Below, one piece after another: positions 36,017 through 44,678 of a stretch of 64,000 nt of DNA. The notes below the pieces were generated by a model that ran no database searches, was not told the origin of the DNA, and was given only the letters and a program-made list of their open reading frames with translations. The position numbers were made by a program, and so were the translations under genes. The number at the start of each line of letters is the position of its first letter. The stretch's first letter is position 1. The DNA is from Companilactobacillus crustorum JCM 15951 (lineage in GTDB: Bacteria; Bacillota; Bacilli; Lactobacillales; Lactobacillaceae), in the NCBI RefSeq assembly GCF_001434585.1, contig NZ_AZDB01000009.1:1-64000 (forward strand), in the 5' to 3' direction.

Positions 36017-36028
36017 TCAACTATGTTC

Positions 36029-36050
36029 ATTATATATGTTAGCGTTTTCT
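36029..36050 (-). promoter_or_regulatory. cre-like CcpA site over the GH1 promoter
   Basis: Minus-strand AGAAAACGCTAACA (36037-36050) matches the catabolite-responsive consensus TGNAANCGNWNNCW with one mismatch. It lies just upstream of a TATAAT box (36029-36034), a position where CcpA binding would block RNA polymerase. Glucose repression of the beta-glucosidase is the natural reading. Confidence 0.68.
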
Positions 36051-36267
36051 AAAACTAATCTAAATCAATTATTTCATCGCCATGATCAACTTTTTTATTA
36101 AAATTTATTTATCCTTTATTTAACCTTCCATTCAAATCGTCTATTAATCTGCCAATATTGAAATATCAGAATTTCAAGATATCTTTCACAAAAACTTCAA
36201 GCAAACTTTACAGACTCCCCACTTCTCTATGCTAAGATACGATAAAATCCGAAAGGAGTTTATAAAC

Positions 36268-36636
36268 ATGTCAAAAAAAATTATTGCAGTTGCTCTCGAT
36301 ATTAACAATATTCCTTTCGTTAGCGATGATGAACTCATTCTTACGTTGGAACAACAAAAAATTTGGTATACTACCAATACTCAGGCCATTGAAGTACCAG
36401 GATATATAAAATTCTTCGATAATTTAATTAATTCTTTCTTTAAGAAATTTTTCAAGAATAAAAAGCGACAGAATTCATTAAGATATAATTATTTCACTAA
36501 AAAAGTCTCTCATTATTTAAAAACTCACGATTATGATGAAATCATTTTTGAAAATCAAAAATTAAAGAGTAGTATTCTGCCCAATTTTAAAAATAAAAGC
36601 AAGTACGTTGCTAAGGATTCAAGTTCTATAGTATAA
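36268..36636 (+). CDS. Hypothetical basic protein (122 aa)
   Basis: ATG at 36268 with AAAGGAG 10 nt upstream. The product begins MSKKIIAVALDINNIPFVS and is rich in Lys, Phe and Asn, with a cluster FFKKFFKNKKRQN (about 60-72). No signal peptide or membrane helix, and no family recognised. A terminator follows directly, supporting a real gene. Confidence 0.6.
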   Translation: MSKKIIAVALDINNIPFVSDDELILTLEQQKIWYTTNTQAIEVPGYIKFFDNLINSFFKKFFKNKKRQNSLRYNYFTKKVSHYLKTHDYDEIIFENQKLKSSILPNFKNKSKYVAKDSSSIV

Positions 36637-36637
36637 A

Positions 36638-36678
36638 AAAGACCAGCATAGTAATTAATTACCCTGCTGGTCTTTATA
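36638..36678. terminator. Bidirectional terminator
   Basis: Arms AAAGACCAGCA and TGCTGGTCTTT around TAATTAATTA, between converging genes. Confidence 0.9.
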
Positions 36679-36688
36679 GATTTAGTTC

Positions 36689-37330
36689 CTATTTGATTGC
36701 TTCGACGATTGATTCGTCTCCTGCCACAAAATTATAATCTTTCTTAATTGAAGATGGGGTTTCAAGTGCCTAGGCAATAACTTTTGCAACATCGCCTCTA
36801 GCTACTGATCCGCCTTCATAATTACTTTGAATTTTGATCTGATTTGTTGCTTCATCGTCAGTCAAAGTACCGGGATGAACGATTGTATAATCTAAATTAG
36901 TTCCACGAAGGTATTTGTCAGCATAATGCTTGGCAATGTAATATGGTCTAATACCTGACTGTTCCCACTTGCTACGGTCATCGCTGTAAACTGCACTAAC
37001 CATAACATAACGCTTAATGCCAAGTTCTGGAGCAAGGTCCATTGTTTTAATTGCACCATCTAAATCAATTTCCAATGTCTTATCATATCCGGCACCACCA
37101 GCACCAGCTGAAAAGACAATCGTATCAGCCCCTGATTGAGCAATTGAATCTTTAATTTCTTTAGGAGATGCTGTTAAATCAATATATTGTGTTGGAATGC
37201 CATCTGCTTGATAAGCCTTGATTTGTTCCTCTTTACGCAGTCCAGCCGCAAAATCAATCTTGCGAGCTTGCAATTCTTTAACCAACAAACGGCCCACTTT
37301 TCCATGAGCTCCAATAATAAGTACTTTCAT
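36689..37330 (-). pseudogene. NAD(P)-binding oxidoreductase (SDR_a5-like) interrupted by an amber codon
   Basis: The first 186 codons encode a Rossmann protein of the NmrA/SDR_a5 type (IIGAHGKVGRLLVKEL, residues 4-19; VHPGTLTDDEA). A TAG at 36770-36772 stops it in VARGDVAKVIA. Beyond it the same frame continues for 27 codons (ALETPSSIKKDYNFVAGDESIVEAIK) to TAG at 36689-36691, a tail typical of the family, giving an original length of about 214. The lost sense codon is probably CAG. The truncated product lacks the last strand and helix and may be unstable. Confidence 0.78.
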
Positions 37331-37423
37331 AGTCTAAAACCTCCTCAAGTACTTTTACTGTATCAATTAATAATTATTTTCGCCATTATTATGTATTTGA
37401 ACTAAGAAGTATTCAATTATATA

Positions 37424-37469
37424 CAAAAAGAGCTAATGACTATAAATATCAAAAGTCATTAGCCCTTTT
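37424..37469 (-). terminator. Terminator of the prs operon
   Basis: Arms AAAAAGAGCTAATGACT and AGTCATTAGCCCTTTTT; 60 nt past the prs stop. Confidence 0.85.
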
Positions 37470-37528
37470 TGCATTTAAAATAGAAAATTGAGTAACGGTC
37501 ACACTATTTTTGTAGAAAGCGTAATTTA

Positions 37529-38509
37529 CTATTTAATTTCTGTGTAGCTGTCACGTACATTAAATAATGAGTCAATTGATTCATTAAGCTGTGACATGCG
37601 AATTGTATCGCCAACAAGATCTGTAACGGATAAAATCTTCAATTTATCAAATTGACATTCTTCAGGTACTACGATTGAATCAGAAACTAAAACTTGCATC
37701 AAGTCAGAAGCTTCCAATCTCTTAGCGGCATCTTTAGAGAAAATTGGATGCGTAGCCACTGCTGAGATTGTTTTAGCACCGGCAACTTTAACTGCTTCAG
37801 CACTATTGATCATTCTAGTACCTGTATCGATCAAATCATCAACGATAACACATTGTTTACCATCAACATCACCGATGATATCAGGTACAACGTTCTCGTC
37901 TTCGGTTGATCTTTGGTCAACAATAGCAATTTGTGAACCAAAAACTTCAGCAAGTGCACGAGCACGTTTTGTTGAATTATGATCTGGAGCTACGAAAACA
38001 AATTCATCTGGGTTCTTAATTCTTTTTTCAAAGTAGCTTGCAAAGATAGGCATAGCGCGCAAATGATCTACCGGAATATCAAAGAATCCCTGAATTTGGT
38101 CAGCATGCATATCAAGTGCAATTACACGGTCAACTGATCCCAATTCCAACATATTAGCAAATAACTTAGCTGAGATAGGTTCTCTAGAACGAGATTTTCT
38201 ATCAGAACGAGTATAAGCAAAGTATGGCAATACACAAGTAATACTATTGGCACTGGCACGTCTCAAGGCGTCCACTGCAATCATCAATTCCATGAAGTTG
38301 TCATTAACAGGATCAGAAACTGAATGAATAATGTAAACGTCTTTACCACGGATACTTTCATTCATTTGGATGTTAATTTCACCGTCACTAAAGTGTGAAA
38401 CAGTGGCATCCAACAATGGAATCCCCATATAGTCAGAAATTCTTTTTGCTAATGGTCGATTACCATTTAAAGAAAGTAAAGCAATTTTATCTAATGAACT
38501 ATTAGACAT
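37529..38509 (-). CDS. prs: Ribose-phosphate pyrophosphokinase
   Basis: A 326-residue class I PRPP synthetase: FSDGEINIQMNESIRGKDVYI, the YTRSDRKSRSREPISAKL flexible loop, ALDMHADQIQGFFDIPVDHL, and the PRPP site VDDLIDTGTR. It makes PRPP from ribose-5-phosphate and ATP for nucleotide synthesis. It is a shorter-spaced second gene after the YueI-family gene (15-nt gap), which departs from the common glmU-prs arrangement; it could be a second prs copy, not testable here. Confidence 0.95.
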   Translation of the reverse strand: MSNSSLDKIALLSLNGNRPLAKRISDYMGIPLLDATVSHFSDGEINIQMNESIRGKDVYIIHSVSDPVNDNFMELMIAVDALRRASANSITCVLPYFAYTRSDRKSRSREPISAKLFANMLELGSVDRVIALDMHADQIQGFFDIPVDHLRAMPIFASYFEKRIKNPDEFVFVAPDHNSTKRARALAEVFGSQIAIVDQRSTEDENVVPDIIGDVDGKQCVIVDDLIDTGTRMINSAEAVKVAGAKTISAVATHPIFSKDAAKRLEASDLMQVLVSDSIVVPEECQFDKLKILSVTDLVGDTIRMSQLNESIDSLFNVRDSYTEIK

Positions 38510-38524
38510 ATTTGTCCTCCAAAA

Positions 38525-38905
38525 TTATATAAGCACTGGTTTATCAACAGGTTTACCCTCATTAGCAATAACCAATCCCATGTCATTATCGGTCAAAGCA
38601 CGGTCTCGATTACGCATTCCTGATTGTGAAACTATTGTAAACTTATACTTTAATTTTACACTCAACTGTAGGTATTTATCCAGTATATATGAGTCTATTT
38701 TTCCATTTAAATAAAGATGGTATTGAGGATACTTTTTCATAACGCTTTCAACCGTTTGGATATTGTCCTCATTTTTCAATTGAGCAATTGTCAGAGCAAT
38801 CGCTACTCTTTCCGCAAAATTACCTAAGAACTTATTCTTCTCATCAGGTTTCAATTGTGGCTTACCAAAAACATTTTGTTTAATATAATCTTCAACGTTA
38901 GTCAT
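38525..38905 (-). CDS. YueI family protein (DUF1694)
   Basis: A 126-residue DUF1694 protein. NFAERVAIALTIAQL and HLYLNGKIDSYILDKYLQLS are conserved family segments. ATG preceded by GGAGGGTAAAAT, with a TATACT box further up. First gene of the unit with prs. Function unknown; the fold resembles small nucleotide- or RNA-binding proteins (inference). Confidence 0.8.
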   Translation of the reverse strand: MTNVEDYIKQNVFGKPQLKPDEKNKFLGNFAERVAIALTIAQLKNEDNIQTVESVMKKYPQYHLYLNGKIDSYILDKYLQLSVKLKYKFTIVSQSGMRNRDRALTDNDMGLVIANEGKPVDKPVLI

Positions 38906-39035
38906 ATTTTACCCTCCATATGCCATAGTATAGCTGAGATATCTACTTATTAAAAGAATGACAAGTTACGTTATTCTTACCTCTCCGGTCTCGTAACATT
39001 GTATAATATGGATAAAGAGAAAGGATGTGTTACTT

Positions 39036-39284
39036 ATGGACGAGATGGTATTTTTTAACCCCGGCGATGCAATTGCCAATTCTAAAGATTATGGCGAAGC
39101 AGTCCGTGGAGCACAAATTTATAAAGCAAAAGATCCTTACGAATCATCCCTAATCATTGCTCAGGATATGACCGATAATAAGAGCTTTGCAGTTTATTTT
39201 GCTAAAGATGAAAAAAAGGGTGTTAAAGATATTAACGTGGATAACGAAAGCGTTATTCCCTATCATATTAAGAAAAAAATTTAG
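39036..39284 (+). CDS. Hypothetical protein (82 aa)
   Basis: ATG at 39036 (an in-frame GTG at 39027 sits too close to AAAGGA). The product begins MDEMVFFNPGDAIANSKDYGEAVRG; soluble, mixed charge. A TATAAT box lies at 39002-39007 and a terminator follows the stop. No family recognised. Confidence 0.6.
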   Translation: MDEMVFFNPGDAIANSKDYGEAVRGAQIYKAKDPYESSLIIAQDMTDNKSFAVYFAKDEKKGVKDINVDNESVIPYHIKKKI

Positions 39285-39290
39285 CCAACA

Positions 39291-39335
39291 GATACTTCAA
39301 TTTTTAGATAATTCTAAAATTGGAGTATTTTTTTA
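39291..39335 (+). terminator. Terminator of the 82-aa gene
   Basis: Hairpin ACTTCAATTTTTAGA / TCTAAAATTGGAGT followed by seven T. Confidence 0.78.
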
Positions 39336-39410
39336 GTCATTCTATTTAATGTCATATTATGTCCACCCCATTTACTAAAATATAGTTATTAAATGGATGG
39401 GGGAATTTAT

Positions 39411-40229
39411 ATGAAAACTATAACAATCAATAATCAATTCAATAAGGAAACTCAATTTTATTATGCCATTGAAAACTCGCATGATGGCGACACTATTGTT
39501 TTAACGCCTGGAACATATTTTGCTGACCATCCTTTTTCTATTACAATTAAACATAATTTAACCATTATTGGGTCCTCAACTAATCTCGATTCAGTAATCA
39601 TGAATTGTGCATTTATCATCGGCGGAGGAAATACCGTTTTTATGAAAAATCTGACGCTTAACTTTACAGACGATAAATTCAACACTCTTGCAATTTACGA
39701 TAAAGCTGAATTTTATGGCGAGAACGTCCATATCAATCACGATAACAAGTACGAATGGGACACAATTTATAGTAAAAATTCTACTATCTCTTTGACCAAC
39801 TCGGTCATTTCCTCCCATCAAATACAAGGTGTCGCCTTGAATTTAGAAGATTCACAAATTATCCTTGATCACTCTAAAGTTGATACTTTATATTTGAAAA
39901 AATCCGAATGCAATTTGAACGGATCTACTATCAACGTAACTATGATATTAAGTAATAAATCTTCAGTTCATTTTTCTGATTTAACAATCAACTCTCCCAT
40001 TAAACGCGATAGCAAAGACCTTTATGCTTACAATAATTCACATATTAGTGGAAGCAATCTTATTTTCACTAATAATTATCCAATTGTCGAAATACATGAC
40101 AGTTCTGTCAAATTAAACCAAATCAAATCTAACATGTCTGCCATCTCGTGGCAGTATGAAGGACAATCTGATGTGACCGTCGATGATGTGCCTCCATTTA
40201 ATGAGGGACCTGATATTTTTGAAGATTAA
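39411..40229 (+). CDS. Right-handed beta-helix repeat protein
   Basis: A 272-residue protein from ATG 39411 (GGGGGAATTTAT upstream). The start resembles pectate-lyase/DUF1565 modules (AIENSHDGDTIVLTPGTYF, SITIKHNLTIIGS), followed by about eight short beta-rungs (VIMNCAF, FMKNLTLNF, ENVHINH, SISLTNSVISS and so on). No signal peptide and no evident catalytic Asp/Lys cluster, so it is probably a cytosolic structural or binding solenoid, not a secreted pectinase. Confidence 0.68.
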   Translation: MKTITINNQFNKETQFYYAIENSHDGDTIVLTPGTYFADHPFSITIKHNLTIIGSSTNLDSVIMNCAFIIGGGNTVFMKNLTLNFTDDKFNTLAIYDKAEFYGENVHINHDNKYEWDTIYSKNSTISLTNSVISSHQIQGVALNLEDSQIILDHSKVDTLYLKKSECNLNGSTINVTMILSNKSSVHFSDLTINSPIKRDSKDLYAYNNSHISGSNLIFTNNYPIVEIHDSSVKLNQIKSNMSAISWQYEGQSDVTVDDVPPFNEGPDIFED

Positions 40230-40287
40230 GAAAACTTAAGTCCAACTTTTAATCTTTGTGTATAGCAGTTTTTAAACAAACCTATAT

Positions 40288-40893
40288 TTATTCTCGAATT
40301 TTTGATTCCATCCAATGATTCAAAAAATCCACTTGTTCCTTTGTATGGAACCAATGCTGACCATTTTTCATAATTGTCACGTGGGCATTATGAGATTGAA
40401 TAAAACTATCTAATGTTTCTCTGGAAGTATGGTCATCATTTTGTCCGTACAAAATTTCTGTCGGTATCTGCCAATTAATTGGATTATCTTCAACAAATTG
40501 CAAATATTTCCACGATAAATTCTCACTACCGGGTACAACAATTTCGCCCTCATTTTCTAAATCAGCTGTTGTTAATCCTAATAATTGCAATTTATCATAA
40601 ATAGATTTTTTCATATCCAATATAGGAGAAATAAATAGCGCTTTATTTATAGAACTATTTTGTAGTGCTAGCATGCTAAAATAAACTCCAATACTATTGG
40701 CTACTAAATCTATTTGATCATAATTAAATTTAATTTCATCATACTTAACTTGTATTTTTTCTCTTACGATCCAAGGTAAATATTCCTGATAGTCAATCCC
40801 TATCATATCAAAGCCCGGACAATTCTTCTTGAAATTCTCGGCCTCTAAAGCACTACCACCCTTACCGTGAACATAAATAATCGCTTTTTTCAA
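40288..40893 (-). CDS. Alpha/beta hydrolase
   Basis: 201 residues from TTG 40893 (AGGAG 8 nt upstream). KAIIYVHGKGGSALEAENF gives the oxyanion-hole HGKGG, LVANSIGVYFSMLALQ the nucleophile elbow (Ser within NSIG), ILYGQNDDHTS the acid, and KNGQHWFHTKEQ the catalytic His. The N-terminal upstream frame lacks a ribosome site. Similar proteins are esterase-like, with unknown substrates. Confidence 0.78.
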   Translation of the reverse strand: MKKAIIYVHGKGGSALEAENFKKNCPGFDMIGIDYQEYLPWIVREKIQVKYDEIKFNYDQIDLVANSIGVYFSMLALQNSSINKALFISPILDMKKSIYDKLQLLGLTTADLENEGEIVVPGSENLSWKYLQFVEDNPINWQIPTEILYGQNDDHTSRETLDSFIQSHNAHVTIMKNGQHWFHTKEQVDFLNHWMESKIRE

Positions 40894-40906
40894 AATTTTA
40901 ACTCCT

Positions 40907-40958
40907 ATCAAAAAAGACAAATTTGATCTGCTCAAAAGCAAATCACGTTTGTCTTTAT
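40907..40958 (-). terminator. Terminator of the GATase gene
   Basis: Minus-strand hairpin AAAGACAAA ... TTTGTCTTT with an inner GATTTGCT/AGCAGATC stem and T-run; it lies in the leader of the hydrolase gene, so it may also attenuate read-through into it. Confidence 0.7.
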
Positions 40959-40959
40959 T

Positions 40960-41625
40960 TTAATTTGTAATGTAATTTAATAGTTTAAATAAAGTTGTTT
41001 TATTTTTGTAAGGAACTGCTTTAGTCAAAATATCAGCAGTTGATTGATTCAACACCGAACCCTTCAAGTATGGAAAATCATTTACAATCATTTCTCTGAT
41101 ATTATCGGCTGCGGGTTCTAAATGAAATTGTAAGCCTACAATTCGATGTCCCATAACAAAGCCCTGGTTTTCAACCTTATCGCTTGAGAACAGTAATTGA
41201 GCTTTTTCAGGTATTTCAAACATTTCTTCATGCCAATGTAATACATCCAGTTCTTCAGGAATATCCAATATCTTAGTATCTCGACGATAAACTGGAGCCC
41301 AACCAACTTCTTTAGCTGGCGCTTTGGTAACTGCATATCCTAAAGTTTTTACAATTTGTTGCGCACCATAACAGACGCCAAAAATCGGTTTATCTTGATC
41401 AATCAATGTTTGAATCAATTCCCGTTCCTGTTTAATCCAAGGTAAATCGTCATTGGGACTCATCGGACCTCCCAAAATAACCAATAAATCAGTCTCATCA
41501 GCCGTTGGCAAATAGCCAAATTGATAAGGATGATAGACATACATCTGATGCCCGTTTTCCTGTGACCAACTCTGAATCATCCCTGGTCCTTCGTTTGGAG
41601 TATGTTGTAAAACATTTATTCTCAT
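40960..41625 (-). CDS. Type 1 glutamine amidotransferase domain protein
   Basis: A 220-residue class I GATase: VILGGPMSPNDDLPWI, nucleophile Cys in IFGVCYGAQQIV, and His-x-Glu in LQFHLEP. Stand-alone domains of this kind (GMP synthase-like or gamma-glutamyl hydrolase-like) have varied partners. ATG 41625 follows AAAGGAACTTTT. Confidence 0.85.
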   Translation of the reverse strand: MRINVLQHTPNEGPGMIQSWSQENGHQMYVYHPYQFGYLPTADETDLLVILGGPMSPNDDLPWIKQERELIQTLIDQDKPIFGVCYGAQQIVKTLGYAVTKAPAKEVGWAPVYRRDTKILDIPEELDVLHWHEEMFEIPEKAQLLFSSDKVENQGFVMGHRIVGLQFHLEPAADNIREMIVNDFPYLKGSVLNQSTADILTKAVPYKNKTTLFKLLNYITN

Positions 41626-41827
41626 AAAAGTTCCTTTCACATCAACGGCAATGTTGGTATGGGTATCGCCTGCAACTCCCCAAGATAAGGTAATTATAGC
41701 ATTTTTGAGAAATTATATTCGTGAGAAATGTTCCTTAAAAAAATAATTATTCTTTTACCTAGAAAAAGTCATATTCTGGCCTGGTCTTGTGCTATCCTTA
41801 CGATATTAAAGCATACGGAGGGTTTAC

Positions 41828-42420
41828 ATGGTAAAATTAGCATTCAATTCATTCGATAGCTGGGCACTTTGGCGCATTCCCACTGAGAATTTAAACGAAA
41901 AAACACCTAAGGAACGTGAACAGGCTTTTGGCAATTCATATCAGCCTAATATGTTTCCCACTGATCAATTATCAGATAACCTTGAGGCAAAGTTAAAGAA
42001 TACTCAATATGTTCTTGTAGGTATGAATCCCGGTAATGGAGCAAAAAATCAATCTCAAGATGAACTATTTTTAAATTTCCATGACGCAAAAAAAAGTATG
42101 GATTACCGTTTAGCAGCTGCAACTTATAATACCGATCTATGGGGTGCCTTTATGTCTGACCTATCTCATACTATTGAAAGTGATAGTAAGAAAGTTAAAT
42201 TGTCTAAAGAAGATGTTAATAATTTGAAGCTCATTTAGATGAACTTGGCATTCCAAATGATGCTACTTTAGTCGCTCTTGGGGGAACCGTTTTTAAAGCT
42301 TTACAAGATTTTTCTAATCATCCAGTCGCCCACATGTATCACTATTCAAATTCTAATAACGGTCATTGGACTGCTGAAGTAGCTCGAAAGCAAGTTTTGG
42401 ATATTACTCAAAATAATTAA
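41828..42420 (+). pseudogene. Uracil-DNA glycosylase-like protein, frameshifted
   Basis: Frame 1 (41828-42238, 136 aa) contains YVLVGMNPGNGAKNQ, like the GxNPG motif A of UDG-superfamily proteins, and breaks at VNN-LKLI. Shifting at the TTT run (42223-42225) restores homologous-looking sequence EAHLDELGIPNDATLVALGGTVFKAL ... HMYHYSNSNNGHW to a TAA at 42418. One missing T explains it: either real inactivation or an assembly error. Family assignment is tentative; a DUF1643-like protein is an alternative. Confidence 0.6.
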
Positions 42421-42423
42421 AAA

Positions 42424-42466
42424 GAAGGCCATCGTAACGAAAAAGTTCATTGCGATGGTCTTCCTT
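42424..42466. terminator. Bidirectional terminator
   Basis: Arms AAGAAGGCCATCG and CGATGGTCTTCCTT between converging genes. Confidence 0.88.
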
Positions 42467-43460
42467 ATTCATAAAACTCTAAAGTACTCTTTAATCGGTT
42501 CTTGACTTCATCAATTAAAGATTGTAGCTGTAAAACTTTAACTCGATTACCCTGACTCAAAATCCAGCGAATCGCCCCTTCTGAAAATAATTCACCAGTA
42601 ATAATGACACTTTTATCATCTAATCGTTTTTCAATTTTTGATGATGGCAACTTATCTAAAGCTGCTTGGGGATAATCCAAATAAAGAATCCTAAAGTGTA
42701 TATCATTTCCCATACTGAGCAATTGTGTTTTACCCAAAACTTCACCGGTATCTTTTCGTTTAGCGGCTGGCACTATTAGCGACTTATGAGTCATTTCTAT
42801 CTTTTTAAATCTGTCGAGCCTAAACAAATAAGTTTTTTTCTTGTCCGACAAGTATATCATTGTATAAAAATATGATTCTCTAAAATAAATATTATAAGGT
42901 ACACCGACGTAAGTTTTTTGAGAATCATTGTTTCGACCGCTATTATATGTAAATTCAATTACTTTCTTCTCAAGAATCCACATTGCAAATTCTCCAACCC
43001 TATAAGAAAGATCATCAACGGGTGTGGTTGCTCGATACTTATCCATTTCCGACATCATTAACTTTTTAATATCAGCTTTGCCTTTCTTGGAGGCTAGTTT
43101 CATTAATACCCCATCAATTTCTATCAACTCTTTTTTACTAAAAATTTTAGTTCCGACTAAAATCATTAATATCGTTAAAATTTGTGATGCTTTCATCATG
43201 CCGTTATCTTTAATACCATGTGCTTTTCTTATATGATCATAGTACATTTCATAATTAGGCATATATGTTTGTGAAGTGGATCTTATGATTTGAAAATCAA
43301 CCTGAATCGGCTTGATTGAAGTATGGTAACGTTCCATCGCATCTTTATAATTGATTGTATCCCCTGATAACATACGCATAAGCTCTTCAAGAATTCGTTC
43401 TCGACTGCCAATTTTGATATTTTTATCTTGTGCTTGTGATTGCTCTATCTTTTTAACCAT
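42465..43460 (-). CDS. WYL-domain transcriptional regulator, copy 1
   Basis: 331 residues from ATG 43460 (AAAGGATAAACTA upstream). N-terminal helix-turn-helix (about 15-75), then a WYL domain: VIEFTYNSGRNND, VGVPYNIYFRESYFYTMIYLSDKKKTYLFRLDRFKKIEM, where the usual W-Y-L triad is replaced by related residues, and a C-terminal WCX part (GAIRWILSQGNRVKVL). A paralogue of the next gene. WYL domains sense nucleotides or nucleic acid ends in some defence and repair regulators; the target here is unknown. Confidence 0.82.
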   Translation of the reverse strand: MVKKIEQSQAQDKNIKIGSRERILEELMRMLSGDTINYKDAMERYHTSIKPIQVDFQIIRSTSQTYMPNYEMYYDHIRKAHGIKDNGMMKASQILTILMILVGTKIFSKKELIEIDGVLMKLASKKGKADIKKLMMSEMDKYRATTPVDDLSYRVGEFAMWILEKKVIEFTYNSGRNNDSQKTYVGVPYNIYFRESYFYTMIYLSDKKKTYLFRLDRFKKIEMTHKSLIVPAAKRKDTGEVLGKTQLLSMGNDIHFRILYLDYPQAALDKLPSSKIEKRLDDKSVIITGELFSEGAIRWILSQGNRVKVLQLQSLIDEVKNRLKSTLEFYE

Positions 43461-43536
43461 TAGTTTATCCTTTCCCCATTTATAAACTGGCGTTAGTAAT
43501 AAATCACTTAACAAGATAAAAGATATCATTTACCCG

Positions 43537-43551
43537 TGTCACAATATGTCA
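43537..43551 (-). promoter_or_regulatory. Candidate WYL operator 1
   Basis: TGTCACAATATGTCA, an imperfect dyad about 77 nt upstream of WYL copy 1. It matches 12 of 15 positions of the dyad at 44653-44667 when that one is read in the same sense on the opposite strand. Confidence 0.4.
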
Positions 43552-43574
43552 TTTGAAAAAGTCGAATTAATTTA

Positions 43575-43620
43575 ACAAAAAAAGATCCCGTGTGGCAATA
43601 CACAGGATCTCTTTTTGTTC
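43575..43620 (-). terminator. Terminator of WYL copy 2
   Basis: Arms AAAAAGATCCCGTGT and ACACAGGATCTCTTTTT. Confidence 0.9.
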
Positions 43621-43628
43621 TCTCCAAA

Positions 43629-44594
43629 CTATTGTTTATAACTGTTTAAGGTTTTTTGCAAAGTTTCCTTTAAATCGCGAATCAATGTTTCTGGCTCTAT
43701 TACTTTAACTTGTGTGCCCTGACTCAAAACCCAGAACAAGGCTCCCTGAGAAAACAAGTCTCCTTCAACGATAGCAACTTTAGAATTGTTTGGGTCATCA
43801 TCTTTGGACAGATGCGAATTAGGAACGTTATTTAACGCCACTGCCTTGCTACTAAAATAACGGAACTTGTAGTGGATGTAATTTCCTCCACCTAACATAT
43901 AAGTTTCATTGAGGACCCTGCCTTCATCGGGTTTCTTGTCCGCTGGAATATTCATAACTTGACCAACGTCAATTTTTTGAAAACGATCCAGACGGTAGAC
44001 TAATGTTTTATCTTTTTCAATTAAATACATCATCACATAAAAGTGACGATTAGCGAAGTACATATTCACTGGCACACCCGAACGGACTTTACTATGATCA
44101 GTCGTTTCGATACTACTTGTATAGATAAAGGATAATTTTCTTCTTTCATTAATCCAATCAGCAAAACTGCCAATCAATGGCAAAATAGCCTTATTAACTG
44201 CTGGAACATAACTTTCCGTAGTAGTTGTTAATAATTTATTAATCTTAGCCTGTTCCTTAGAGTCAACTAAATTCAACAATTGCTTCTCCACAGTTTTTAA
44301 TTCATCTTTATTTAGAGCATTACTGCCAATTAAAATTTTTAAAATTGCCAAAACCGTTGCAGCAGTTATTTTTCCCCTACTATTTATTCCATAATCTTTT
44401 TTAGTTGCATCATAATCAATATAATATTCATCAGCAAAGATGGAATTATTTCTAATGACACTTAAATCACGTTTAAATGTTCGCTCAGATACTCCATAAT
44501 CTTCACTAACTATTTCAGCATCAAATCTTTTTCCCTGTAACATTTTCATTAAAATATCAATCGTTCTCTCATTGATATTCATTGGCTTCTTCAT
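43629..44594 (-). CDS. WYL-domain transcriptional regulator, copy 2
   Basis: A 321-residue paralogue of the regulator downstream. Helix-turn-helix near residues 10-60 (VSEDYGVSERTFKRDLSVI), WYL region with KLSFIYTSSIETTDHSKVRSGVPVNMYFANRHFYVMMYL and YRLDRFQKI, and a C-terminal GALFWVLSQGTQVKVIEPE. Both genes have their own terminator and a similar upstream dyad, so they may cross-regulate. Confidence 0.83.
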   Translation of the reverse strand: MKKPMNINERTIDILMKMLQGKRFDAEIVSEDYGVSERTFKRDLSVIRNNSIFADEYYIDYDATKKDYGINSRGKITAATVLAILKILIGSNALNKDELKTVEKQLLNLVDSKEQAKINKLLTTTTESYVPAVNKAILPLIGSFADWINERRKLSFIYTSSIETTDHSKVRSGVPVNMYFANRHFYVMMYLIEKDKTLVYRLDRFQKIDVGQVMNIPADKKPDEGRVLNETYMLGGGNYIHYKFRYFSSKAVALNNVPNSHLSKDDDPNNSKVAIVEGDLFSQGALFWVLSQGTQVKVIEPETLIRDLKETLQKTLNSYKQ

Positions 44595-44623
44595 TTACCT
44601 GACCTCAATTCACATGGTTATCC

Positions 44624-44667
44624 CTAGAATATTTCTAGATTACCACGAAAAACGTCATAATGTGACA
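44624..44667 (-). promoter_or_regulatory. Candidate WYL operator 2 and adjoining palindrome
   Basis: The upstream region of WYL copy 2 holds a perfect 15-bp palindrome CTAGAATATTTCTAG (44624-44638) and the dyad CGTCATAATGTGACA (44653-44667), the latter resembling the element upstream of WYL copy 1. Confidence 0.42.
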
Positions 44668-44678
44668 TGAAGCTCAAT

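Noticed and set aside
42190-42250. Programmed ribosomal frameshift in the glycosylase-like gene
   Set aside because: No slippery heptamer or downstream pseudoknot is evident; a simple single-base loss explains the break better.
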